From positions 1 through 12,396 of the forward strand of contig JAQVZT010000052.1 in NCBI GenBank assembly GCA_028708055.1: a stretch of 12,396 bases of DNA, read 5' to 3'. The translations under genes were made by a program, and so were the position numbers. Source of the DNA: Methanothrix sp. (GTDB lineage: Archaea; Halobacteriota; Methanosarcinia; Methanotrichales; Methanotrichaceae). Below are positions 7,246 to 12,396 of this stretch, in pieces (the first letter of the stretch is position 1; each line of letters opens with the position of its first letter). The notes below the pieces were generated by a model. The model saw only the letters and a program-made list of their open reading frames with translations. It ran no database searches and was not told the origin of the DNA.

Positions 7246-8136
7246 ATGGAAATCAATGGTGTTCAGATCGAAGATACCTTTGCGGAAGGTTTTCCCATAA
7301 AGATGGCAAGGGTTACCGTCACGGCAGTGACGGAGCATTGGGCTATCGAGGCGGCGCGTGAGGCCACGGGATTCGGCACGTCGGTGATAGGATGCTCGGC
7401 TGAAGCCGGGATCGAGGGAATCGTCGGGGGCGGCGAGACGCCGGACGGCAGGCCGGGAGTCAATATCCTGATCTGCAACATGGGCTACAAGAACCTGGAA
7501 AACTCGCTCCTATTCCGGATAGGCCAGTGCATTCTGACTGCCCCGACCGCGGCGGCGTATTCCGGCATGCCTGAGGCAGAAAAGCAGTTTGACACTGGCA
7601 AGAAGCTGTCCTTCTTTGGCGACGGCTACCAGAAGCAAACGGAATGCAGCGGCAGGAGCGTCTGGAGGATTCCCCTCATGTCCGGGGACTTCATCGTCGA
7701 GCAGAATTTCGGAGCCATAGACGGAATAGCGGGCGGAAACTTCCTCATCTTCGCCCAGAATCAGGCGGCAGGCCTGATGGCGGCTGAGGCGGCAGTAGGC
7801 GCTATCGGCAAGGTAAAGGGCACCATAACTCCCTTCCCGGGCGGCGTCGTGGCCAGCGGCTCAAAGGTTGGCTCAAAGTACAAGTTCCTGAAAGCCTCTA
7901 CTAATACTGCTTTCTGCACATCTCTGCGCGAGGACGGGGTTTGCACTCTGTCCGAGGATGTTTCTGCGGTCTTTGAGATAGTAATAAACGGCGTAAGCCG
8001 CGAGGCCATCATCGCAGCCATGAAGGCGGGAATCAATGCCGCCTGCCGCGTGCCTGGAGTTCTGAAGATCAGCGCCGCCAATTACGAAGGGAAGCTCGGC
8101 ACTCATCAGTTCCCGCTGCATATGGTCCTGGAGTAG
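7246..8136 (+). CDS. ftr: Formylmethanofuran:tetrahydromethanopterin formyltransferase
   Basis: Ftr transfers the formyl group between formylmethanofuran and N5-formyl-tetrahydromethanopterin (or tetrahydrosarcinapterin). It is the second step of CO2 reduction to methane and is reversible, so an acetate-grown methanogen could use it to oxidise methyl groups or supply C1 units. The 296 residues fit the family. Hallmarks are MEINGVQIEDTFAEGFP (1-17), the VTAVTEHWAIEAAREATGFGTSVIGC stretch after residue 24, TPDGRPGVNILICNMGYKNLE, TAPTAAAYSGMP, and the C-terminal VPGVLKISAANYEGKLGTH. ATG 7246 has GAGGG 5 nt upstream; an in-frame TTG at 7231 is less likely because it lies before this site. The enzyme is cytosolic. 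It follows purO by 24 nt with no visible promoter, and the next gene begins at the base after its stop. Confidence 0.96.
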   Translation: MEINGVQIEDTFAEGFPIKMARVTVTAVTEHWAIEAAREATGFGTSVIGCSAEAGIEGIVGGGETPDGRPGVNILICNMGYKNLENSLLFRIGQCILTAPTAAAYSGMPEAEKQFDTGKKLSFFGDGYQKQTECSGRSVWRIPLMSGDFIVEQNFGAIDGIAGGNFLIFAQNQAAGLMAAEAAVGAIGKVKGTITPFPGGVVASGSKVGSKYKFLKASTNTAFCTSLREDGVCTLSEDVSAVFEIVINGVSREAIIAAMKAGINAACRVPGVLKISAANYEGKLGTHQFPLHMVLE

Positions 8137-8658
8137 ATGATACAGGCGATGACCGAGCAAGAGATCACTAATACCCGGGAAAAGATCAGGGGCTGGCTGG
8201 TCCAGGAAGGGCTGTTCAAGGCAGAGGATCAGCCGGAGAATCTTTACTTTCAGATAGCGGCAGAGTTTCCGGCAAGATCCGGCCGGCACCTGTCCGTCAT
8301 TCAGCCCAGGGGCCATGAGGACGTGGTCGTGGTATTCAGCCGGATAAGGCTGGCTGAGGCGCATCAGAAGGCTCTGGCTGCTCTCTCTGCCAAGGAAAGA
8401 GAGCGATTGGTCTGGCAGATGCGCTATGATCTTCTCTTCCAGGATTGCAGCTTTGAGATCGAGCCTGGGGGCGGAGATCTGCAGAGCATCCGCTTTACCC
8501 GCGAGATCTATTATGACGGCCTTACCAAGAACGAGCTTATGCAGGCCATCAGGAACAACTTCAAGTGCGAGCTTTATGTGGTCTGGAAGTTCCAGGAGAT
8601 CTTTGGGGAAGGGCAGAATGGCAGGGTTTCGGGTCCTCCCGAGCCGATGTACAGCTGA
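8137..8658 (+). CDS. DUF2299-family protein, unknown function
   Basis: This protein of 173 residues resembles the methanogen DUF2299 family, whose function is not known. It has an N-terminal helix (EITNTREKIRGWLVQEGLF), a strand-rich middle (NLYFQIAAEFPARSGRHLSVIQP; DVVVVFSRIRL), an alpha-helical segment rich in Glu, Arg and Gln (QKALAALSAKERERLVWQMRYDLL), and a C-terminal helix with Lys-Asn-Glu-Leu-Met and a single Trp (VVWKFQEIFGEG). There are no catalytic motifs, signal peptide or membrane segments, and only two Cys. ATG 8137 directly follows the ftr stop; ATG 8149 is an alternative that places GGAG (8130-8133) further away, 15 nt instead of 3 nt, and gives 169 residues. Being last in the por-purO-ftr run, it is probably co-transcribed with ftr. 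Family call from recall, moderately sure. Confidence 0.82.
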   Translation: MIQAMTEQEITNTREKIRGWLVQEGLFKAEDQPENLYFQIAAEFPARSGRHLSVIQPRGHEDVVVVFSRIRLAEAHQKALAALSAKERERLVWQMRYDLLFQDCSFEIEPGGGDLQSIRFTREIYYDGLTKNELMQAIRNNFKCELYVVWKFQEIFGEGQNGRVSGPPEPMYS

Positions 8659-8690
8659 GATTTCACAATTGACGGCTATCGAAGGCGGAT

Positions 8691-8706
8691 ATTTTTCATT
8701 TTTTCT
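8691..8706 (+). terminator. T-rich terminator after the DUF2299 gene
   Basis: About 33 nt after the stop comes TTTTTCATTTTTTCT on the plus strand, two close T-tracts of the kind that end archaeal transcripts. It lies in the 134-bp gap between convergent genes and is the natural end of the por-purO-ftr run. Confidence 0.55.
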
Positions 8707-8770
8707 ATCGGCTCTTTCTTTCGATCATCCCAATCATCTCAATCGTCTCTATTGCATTTCCGGCTGCAAA

Positions 8771-8780
8771 TTAAAAAAAG
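8771..8780 (-). terminator. Oligo-T terminator after the SIMPL-domain gene
   Basis: On the minus strand the sequence CTTTTTTTAA occurs about 13 nt past the stop of the SIMPL-domain gene. It faces the plus-strand T-tracts at 8691-8706, so the convergent gap carries a separate terminator for each direction. Confidence 0.55.
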
Positions 8781-8792
8781 TGGTAATTTAAT

Positions 8793-9491
8793 TTATATTT
8801 CGATCTCGTAAGTTACCAGAACGTAGGATTTGACATCCACCGTGCCCAGCTGTGCTGAGCCGTCGGTTAAGTCAGTGCTCGCCATCGGATATCCATAATC
8901 GGAGATATCTACCACCTTTCCCAGACGCATTCCCTCCGCCGCTGCCATTGCCAGGGCATTGTCCTTGGCATTGGCCACTGCTTTTCCGCGGGCTTGCGTT
9001 GCAGCTTTGCTGGGATCGCTCAGGCCGTATCCTGCCACCTCTGCCTCAGCTCCGGCGGAACGGGCCGCATCCAGGACATGGTTGATTCTGGTCTCATCAG
9101 TGCTCTTGAGGCGTATGACGATCGACCGCTCCAGGGAGGAGAGCGAGGTCGAGCCATTTTCGCATACCGTGCTGTTGTTAACCCTCTTGCAGACCCTGCT
9201 CGTGGACTGATAGCTGGTAACTCCGCTTGACTGGCCGGGCACGATCTCATCATCTTTAACGCCCGCAACCTTCAGAGCATCGATTACCAGGGCCATCTTC
9301 TCCTGGACAGCGGCTGATGCGGCAGTCATATTTCCGTCGCCGCTATGCACAGAGGCGGAGATGATGGCAATATCTGCCGGTACGCTCGCAGTTCCTTCGC
9401 CCACAACGGTCAGTGTGGGATTGCCGCCCGCCGCCCCGGCTGGGAGTGCGGCAGCAATCATAATGCAAAATGCGATTACTAACCACTTCAT
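8793..9491 (-). CDS. Secreted SIMPL-domain (DUF541) protein
   Basis: This 232-residue exported protein belongs to the SIMPL/DUF541 family, found in archaeal and bacterial envelopes with poorly defined roles. The signal peptide is clear (MKWLVIAFCIMIAAALPAGA, probable cleavage near residue 20-22). The family pattern follows: LTVVGEGTASVPADIAIISASV (27-48), the helical AAVQEKMALVIDALKVAGV (60-78), the strand VTSYQSTSRVCKRV, the ERSIVIRLKS strand (121-130), a helix (INHVLDAARSAGA), the ATQARGKAVANAKDNALAMA helix (164-183), and GKVVDISD near the end. C101 and C110 flank a short polar loop in the mature region and could form a disulfide. I chose ATG 9491 because GAGGGGG lies 6 nt upstream; GTG 9506 would lie before it. 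A TATA box at 9524-9533 suggests its own short-leader transcript. Confidence 0.9.
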   Translation of the reverse strand: MKWLVIAFCIMIAAALPAGAAGGNPTLTVVGEGTASVPADIAIISASVHSGDGNMTAASAAVQEKMALVIDALKVAGVKDDEIVPGQSSGVTSYQSTSRVCKRVNNSTVCENGSTSLSSLERSIVIRLKSTDETRINHVLDAARSAGAEAEVAGYGLSDPSKAATQARGKAVANAKDNALAMAAAEGMRLGKVVDISDYGYPMASTDLTDGSAQLGTVDVKSYVLVTYEIEI

Positions 9492-9523
9492 ATAATTCCC
9501 CCTCACAAAATTGTCGTCCTTAG

Positions 9524-9540
9524 ATATTAAAAATTCGCTT
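9524..9540 (-). promoter_or_regulatory. BRE/TATA promoter of the SIMPL-domain gene
   Basis: On the minus strand GCGAA followed by TTTTTAATAT reads as BRE plus TATA. Transcription about 26 nt downstream would begin near 9503-9505, leaving a leader of about 12 nt that still covers most of the GAGGGGG ribosome site at 9498-9504. Confidence 0.55.
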
Positions 9541-9541
9541 G

Positions 9542-9585
9542 GAAGGTGCGGCTGTCAGCCGCACGGATGCAGGCGTCCTACCTTC
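9542..9585. repeat. Inverted repeats that can fold as a three-armed structure
   Basis: In the 178-bp gap between two divergent genes, GTGCGGCT (9546-9553) and AGCCGCAC (9557-9564) are perfect 8-bp arms around GTC. Immediately after, GGA and TCC (9565-9567, 9574-9576) could close a second small arm, and GAAGG (9542-9546) can pair with CCTTC (9581-9585) around both; the outer and inner stems compete for base 9546. It lies upstream of the SIMPL TATA box with respect to that gene and about 85 nt before the membrane-protein start. It may be an operator, a leader structure or a small RNA; the sequence alone cannot separate these. Confidence 0.4.
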
Positions 9586-9669
9586 ATCTTTTCCTGAGGA
9601 TGGAGCTTTGCGGCTTATTCTGCAAAATTTCAAATAGATGGCTGAAAATCATAGTTAAGGTGAAATCCT

Positions 9670-10443
9670 TTGAATTCAGACTCATATCCGATTGATCCTG
9701 ATCATCAGCCCGATCAGAAGCCTGATGCGCTCGCTGCCGTCAAGGAAGACGAAAAAGAAAAAAATCCGGGAAAAAGGCCGATAGGCGAGATCTTCTCCCG
9801 AGCCTACGAGATCTACCGCAATAATCCAATCATGATTGTGCCGTCTCTCATCCCCATGGCGGCAATCATTGTGGGTCTCTTGATTTTCTTTGGCACCATT
9901 GGACTGGTCGCGGTCTTTGGCAATGATGGGTCCATTGCCTTCTCAGTTGTGGCAGGACTCTTTCTGTTCGCAGTGCTTATGATAGTGCTCTTCTTCCTGG
10001 CGGAAGGAATGACAATCGAGATGGTCCGGGAAGCGTCCTCAGGCAAAAAGGCGGATATCTCCTCTGCCTGGCAGGCTACAGCCGCCAGGATGGAGCCGCT
10101 GGTTGTCACCTCCTTCCTGGCCGGTATAATTGTGGCCCTCGGATATGCGCTTTTATTCATTCCCGGTTTGATACTGAGCTTTGCCTTCTACTTCGTAGCC
10201 CAGGCGGTGATGATTGATGGCAAATCCGGCATGCAGGCCCTGAAGGCAAGCTACCGTTTTGTCGAGGCCAATCTATCCGATGCACTGGTCGTGGTCCTGG
10301 TCTCCCTGGCAATTGGAGCCATCCTTCCCGGAATTCCTCTCATCGGGCCGCTTATCTGCCTGCTCTCTTTGCCCTACATCTACGGCCTGGCCACGCTGCT
10401 CTATCTGGACGAGAGAGATGGCATATTGGGCCGAGGGGATTAG
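9670..10443 (+). CDS. Multi-pass membrane protein, unknown function
   Basis: This 257-residue protein has a polar, charged N-terminal tail (1-40, many Asp, Lys and Pro), then RPIGEIFSRAYEIYRNNP, a motif common at the start of integral-membrane proteins related to the membrane domain of glycerophosphodiester phosphodiesterases. About five or six membrane segments follow (roughly 57-83, 89-112, 144-168, 168-182, 205-222, 226-246). GYALLFIPGLILSFAFYFVAQAVMIDGKSGMQALKASYRFV (158-198) is the most family-like part: a helix, the FIPG turn, and a conserved amphipathic segment. There is no catalytic domain, so a transport, scaffold or envelope role is possible but unproven. The start is TTG 9670 with AGGTGA 6 nt upstream; no ATG stands near. 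It appears to be a single-gene unit ended by the hairpin at 10450-10477. Confidence 0.8.
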   Translation: MNSDSYPIDPDHQPDQKPDALAAVKEDEKEKNPGKRPIGEIFSRAYEIYRNNPIMIVPSLIPMAAIIVGLLIFFGTIGLVAVFGNDGSIAFSVVAGLFLFAVLMIVLFFLAEGMTIEMVREASSGKKADISSAWQATAARMEPLVVTSFLAGIIVALGYALLFIPGLILSFAFYFVAQAVMIDGKSGMQALKASYRFVEANLSDALVVVLVSLAIGAILPGIPLIGPLICLLSLPYIYGLATLLYLDERDGILGRGD

Positions 10444-10449
10444 GCAGGA

Positions 10450-10477
10450 TGCGGTCATATGCCGCAAAATCCCTTTT
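10450..10477 (+). terminator. Hairpin and T-tract after the membrane-protein gene
   Basis: TGCGG (10450-10454) and CCGCA (10462-10466) form a 5-bp stem around TCATATG, followed by CCCTTTT. It starts 7 nt after the stop codon, fitting a terminator. The short T-run makes it moderate in strength. Confidence 0.4.
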
Positions 10478-10488
10478 CCGACCATCAT

Positions 10489-10497
10489 CTTTAATTT
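10489..10497 (+). promoter_or_regulatory. TATA-like box placed for a leaderless aldolase-type transcript
   Basis: CTTTAATTT is centred about 29 nt before ATG 10522, so transcription should start at or within about three bases of the start codon. No Shine-Dalgarno sequence is visible in front of that ATG, which fits a leaderless mRNA. Confidence 0.45.
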
Positions 10498-10521
10498 GGG
10501 TGTCCCCATGAACTAACAGCC

Positions 10522-11319
10522 ATGAGCAAGATCGGTAAGGCGATAAGACTGGAGCGCATTCTGGATCGCAAGACTCGCAGAACGGTCATTGTGCCCATGG
10601 ATCACGGCATCTCTGTCGGCCCTATCGCCGGCCTGACAGACATGCCTGCCACGGTCGACAAGGTGGCCGAGGGCGGAGCCAATGCCGTTTTAGGACACAT
10701 GGGCCTGCCGCTGCATGGTCATAGAGGCTACGGGCGGGATATCGGATTGATCATCCATCTCTCGGCATCCAGCTCTCTGGGTCCCGACCCCAATCACAAG
10801 GTTCTTGTGACCGAGGTGGAGGACGCCATAAGGATAGGCGCTGATGCAGTGAGCATTCACATCAACGTGGGAGCAGAGGACGAGGCGGAAATGCTGCACG
10901 ATCTGGGCCGGGTGGCCAGAACCTGCGATCTGTGGGGCATGCCGCTCATCGCCATGATGTACCCTCGCGGGCCGAAGGTAAAGTCCGAGCACAATGTAGA
11001 GTATGTTAAGCTGGCCGCCCGAATCGGATCCGAGCTGGGGGCGGACATCGTCAAGACCAACTATACCGGCTCTCCTGAGACCTTCAAAGAGGTTGTGCAG
11101 GGCTGCAGCGTGCCGGTAGTCATCGCAGGTGGCCCAAAGATGGACACGGAAAGGGATCTCTTGCAGATGGTCTATGACGCCATAGCGGTCGGCGGAGCAG
11201 GCGTAGCCTTCGGCAGAAATATCTTCCAGGCGGAGAACCCTTCCCTCCTGGTGAAAAAGCTATGCAGCGTGGTTCATAAGGGATTTTCCGCTGATGATGC
11301 CGCGAAGGTCGTCCTCTAG
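10522..11319 (+). CDS. aroA': 2-amino-3,7-dideoxy-D-threo-hept-6-ulosonate (ADH) synthase
   Basis: This enzyme of 265 residues closely follows the pattern of Methanocaldococcus MJ0400, which condenses L-aspartate semialdehyde with 6-deoxy-5-ketofructose 1-phosphate as the first step of the archaeal route to 3-dehydroquinate and aromatic amino acids. Visible signatures are TVIVPMDHGISVGPIAGL (21-38), HGHRGYGRDIGLIIHLSASS (65-84), ADAVSIHINVG (108-118), WGMPLIAMMYPRG (138-150), ADIVKTNYTG (174-183) and VVIAGGPK (199-206). D27, Y147 and K178 (the Schiff-base lysine) correspond to the catalytic residues of MJ0400. Its relatives are class I fructose-bisphosphate aldolases, and it may be labelled as such; the overall match favours ADH synthase. 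The usual partner, 3-dehydroquinate synthase II, is not adjacent here. ATG 10522 lacks a ribosome site but sits at the expected spacing from a TATA box. Confidence 0.88.
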   Translation: MSKIGKAIRLERILDRKTRRTVIVPMDHGISVGPIAGLTDMPATVDKVAEGGANAVLGHMGLPLHGHRGYGRDIGLIIHLSASSSLGPDPNHKVLVTEVEDAIRIGADAVSIHINVGAEDEAEMLHDLGRVARTCDLWGMPLIAMMYPRGPKVKSEHNVEYVKLAARIGSELGADIVKTNYTGSPETFKEVVQGCSVPVVIAGGPKMDTERDLLQMVYDAIAVGGAGVAFGRNIFQAENPSLLVKKLCSVVHKGFSADDAAKVVL

Positions 11320-11333
11320 GGCGGTCTTTGCAC

Positions 11334-11351
11334 TTATTTTAATTCTGATTT
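11334..11351 (+). terminator. T-rich stretch, possible terminator after the ADH synthase gene
   Basis: TTATTTTAATTCTGATTT begins 15 nt after the stop codon. The T-runs are short (four at most), so this is only a candidate end for the transcript. Confidence 0.3.
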
Positions 11352-11398
11352 GGCCTGCACTATACTGGAACTGCTATTGCTCTTACCTAAGCTATCGA

Positions 11399-11412
11399 CC
11401 GCAAACCTTATC
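11399..11412 (+). promoter_or_regulatory. Possible BRE/TATA box of the TPR-protein gene
   Basis: CCGCAAACCTTATC has a CGCAAA BRE-like half and a CTTATC TATA-like half, centred about 28 nt before ATG 11438. This would give a leaderless transcript, consistent with the absence of a ribosome site before that ATG. The TATA match is imperfect. Confidence 0.35.
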
Positions 11413-11437
11413 CACTTCTTCGAATACATTAGAATGC

Positions 11438-12208
11438 ATGAAATCCATCTCTCTCCTTCTCCTGGCCATTCTCCTGACAGCAGTCTCAGCCGCAGCCGGC
11501 CAGGATGCCAATTACTGGCTCACTCAGACGCAGAGCGATTATAACAACGGTTCATACTCACTGGCATTGCAGGACATAGACGAGTACCTTGATCTGAACT
11601 CCAGCGATACCTGGGCATGGAGTTTCAAAGCCAATATTCTGAAAAATATGAAAAGATACAGCGAAGCCGTGGATAGTTTCGATGAGCTGATCAAGCTCGA
11701 CCCGTCCGATGCCCAGGCCTACAACGACCGGGCTCTGATCCTCTCCGGCGGGATGAGGCAGCATGAAGAGGCCCTCGAATCCATTGAGAGCGCTTTGCGG
11801 ATCAATCCCAGGAATGCCAATTATCATTTTAATAAAGGAATGATCCTCGAGGAGATGCAAATGGATGATGAGGCGCTACAGGCCTATGATCAGGCCACCG
11901 CTTTGAATCCATCACTCAATATGGCCTGGTACCGGAAAGGCAGGCTTCTCGCTTCGCAGGGCAGCTTGAACGAGTCTCTTCCATCCCTGGAGAAGGCCAC
12001 CAAGCTCAATCCCAGGAACGCCAATGCCTGGAACGTCAAAGGATTGGTGCTACAGCAGTTGGGTTCCCTTGAGGACGCAAAGAGCTGCTTTGAGAAGGCT
12101 CTGGCTCTGGAGCCGAATAGCAGCGAGTTCCAAAGCAACCTGAACGGATTGCAGGCGAATGCGGGGGGCGAGCCGGAGAAGACCATCGAGTTTGAAAAAG
12201 CTCAGTGA
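11438..12208 (+). CDS. Secreted TPR-repeat protein
   Basis: This 256-residue protein begins with a signal peptide (MKSISLLLLAILLTAVSAAA, likely cut near 20-21) and then consists almost wholly of about six consecutive 34-residue tetratricopeptide repeats, at roughly 24-57, 58-91, 92-126, 127-160, 161-194 and 195-228. The repeats show the usual W/Y, G, Y, A and P positions, for example AWYRKGRLLASQGSLNESL and AWNVKGLVLQQLGSLEDA, with LNP or LDP ends. A short acidic tail (240-256) follows. TPR arrays bind other proteins; here the partner would be on or outside the cell surface. I chose ATG 11438 because it opens onto the signal peptide; the frame stays open upstream to 11294, inside the ADH synthase gene, with a membrane-like stretch that I regard as chance. 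It is likely its own transcript, ended by the T7 tract at 12230. Confidence 0.85.
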   Translation: MKSISLLLLAILLTAVSAAAGQDANYWLTQTQSDYNNGSYSLALQDIDEYLDLNSSDTWAWSFKANILKNMKRYSEAVDSFDELIKLDPSDAQAYNDRALILSGGMRQHEEALESIESALRINPRNANYHFNKGMILEEMQMDDEALQAYDQATALNPSLNMAWYRKGRLLASQGSLNESLPSLEKATKLNPRNANAWNVKGLVLQQLGSLEDAKSCFEKALALEPNSSEFQSNLNGLQANAGGEPEKTIEFEKAQ

Positions 12209-12229
12209 GACTCAGATATATTAATAACA

Positions 12230-12236
12230 TTTTTTT
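12230..12236 (+). terminator. T7 terminator after the TPR-protein gene
   Basis: Seven consecutive T bases occur 21 nt past the TPR stop in an otherwise AT-rich stretch, a typical archaeal oligo-T terminator. Confidence 0.6.
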
Positions 12237-12294
12237 GTGATTATCTATTATCTCTAACGATTGCCAACAACTGTAGAGTCCCGAATGTATGGCA

Positions 12295-12302
12295 TTTATA
12301 TA
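12295..12302. promoter_or_regulatory. Strong TATA box with no gene assigned
   Basis: TTTATATA is a near-consensus archaeal TATA box on the plus strand and reads TATATAAA on the minus strand. A plus-strand transcript would begin near 12324-12328, inside the inverted repeat that follows. No start codon with a ribosome site is visible in the last 70 bp, so it may serve a gene beyond the window or a small RNA. Confidence 0.5.
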
Positions 12303-12305
12303 CCC

Positions 12306-12346
12306 CGCGATTCTTTTTTAATCTACCTTGCTGCATTAAAATCGCG
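12306..12346. repeat. Inverted repeat CGCGATT...AATCGCG
   Basis: CGCGATT (12306-12312) and AATCGCG (12340-12346) are perfect arms. The inner TTAAT (12318-12322) pairs with ATTAA (12335-12339), giving a 12-bp stem interrupted by a five-base bulge (CTTTT) and closed by a 12-nt loop. It begins 4 bp after a strong TATA box. Confidence 0.45.
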
Positions 12347-12396
12347 CTCCATTCTAGACAGGAATAAATTCAACTTGCATCCGTTTGGTAATCTGG

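Noticed and set aside
9546..10466. Similarity between the hairpin at 9546-9564 and the one at 10450-10466 as a repeat family
   Set aside because: They share only the short TGCGG/CCGCA arms; loops and flanks differ, so two unrelated hairpins are the simpler reading.
10508..10516. Two-codon mini-ORF (ATG AAC TAA) just before the ADH synthase start
   Set aside because: The TATA position suggests transcription begins at or near 10522, so this sequence is probably not in the mRNA.
11294..11437. Upstream extension of the TPR-protein frame with a membrane-like stretch
   Set aside because: It overlaps the end of the ADH synthase gene, lies mostly ahead of the probable promoter at 11399-11412, and would put 48 residues in front of a proper signal peptide.
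12354..12396. Possible C-terminal end of a minus-strand gene (…QITKRMQVEFIPV then stop)
   Set aside because: Only 13 codons are visible and a second minus-strand frame is also open here, so a coding call is not supported without more sequence.

Overview
The window looks like a chromosomal segment of a methanogenic archaeon, most likely an acetate-using Methanothrix (Methanosaeta)-type organism. The methanogen assignment rests on a formylmethanofuran:tetrahydromethanopterin formyltransferase (ftr), an archaeal IMP cyclohydrolase (purO), a four-subunit archaeal pyruvate synthase (por), an MJ0400-type aldolase of the archaeal aromatic pathway, BRE/TATA promoters and oligo-T terminators. The genus is my inference from protein style and cannot be proven here. 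I see no tRNA, rRNA, CRISPR array, insertion sequence or phage gene.

Layout. (1) Positions 1-825, minus strand: the 5' end of a secreted protein cut by the window edge, then a complete small secreted protein with a beta-rich C-terminal domain. (2) Positions 1009-3552, minus strand: a two-gene unit of an unrecognised cysteine-containing protein followed by a PIN-ATPase-KH protein of the PINA/COG1855 family. (3) Positions 3645-8658, plus strand: a tightly packed seven-gene run, porC-porD-porA-porB-purO-ftr-DUF2299 gene, behind one strong BRE/TATA promoter that lies divergent to unit 2. (4) Positions 8793-9491, minus strand: a secreted SIMPL-domain protein, convergent with unit 3, with T-tracts for both strands in the gap. 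(5) Positions 9670-12208, plus strand: a multi-pass membrane protein, the aromatic-pathway enzyme ADH synthase and a secreted six-TPR protein, each apparently its own transcription unit. (6) Positions 12209-12396: no gene I can support, but a T7 terminator, a strong TATA box and an inverted repeat.

How the genes fit together. Pyruvate synthase reductively carboxylates acetyl-CoA to pyruvate, the main entry of acetate carbon into biosynthesis. PurO closes the purine ring using a formyl group. Ftr moves formyl groups between methanofuran and tetrahydromethanopterin, linking C1 metabolism to CO2. The run therefore joins C1/C2 carbon assimilation with purine synthesis and carries one protein of unknown function at its end. 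The aldolase-type enzyme at 10522-11319 starts the archaeal route to 3-dehydroquinate but stands without its usual pathway partner in this window. The surface proteins (1-825, 8793-9491, 11438-12208) are typical poorly characterised secreted proteins. The most distinctive unexplained items are the 227-residue cysteine protein next to PINA, the DUF2299 protein attached to the por-purO-ftr run, a possible three-way-junction RNA fold at 9542-9585, and the TATA-plus-inverted-repeat element at 12295-12346.
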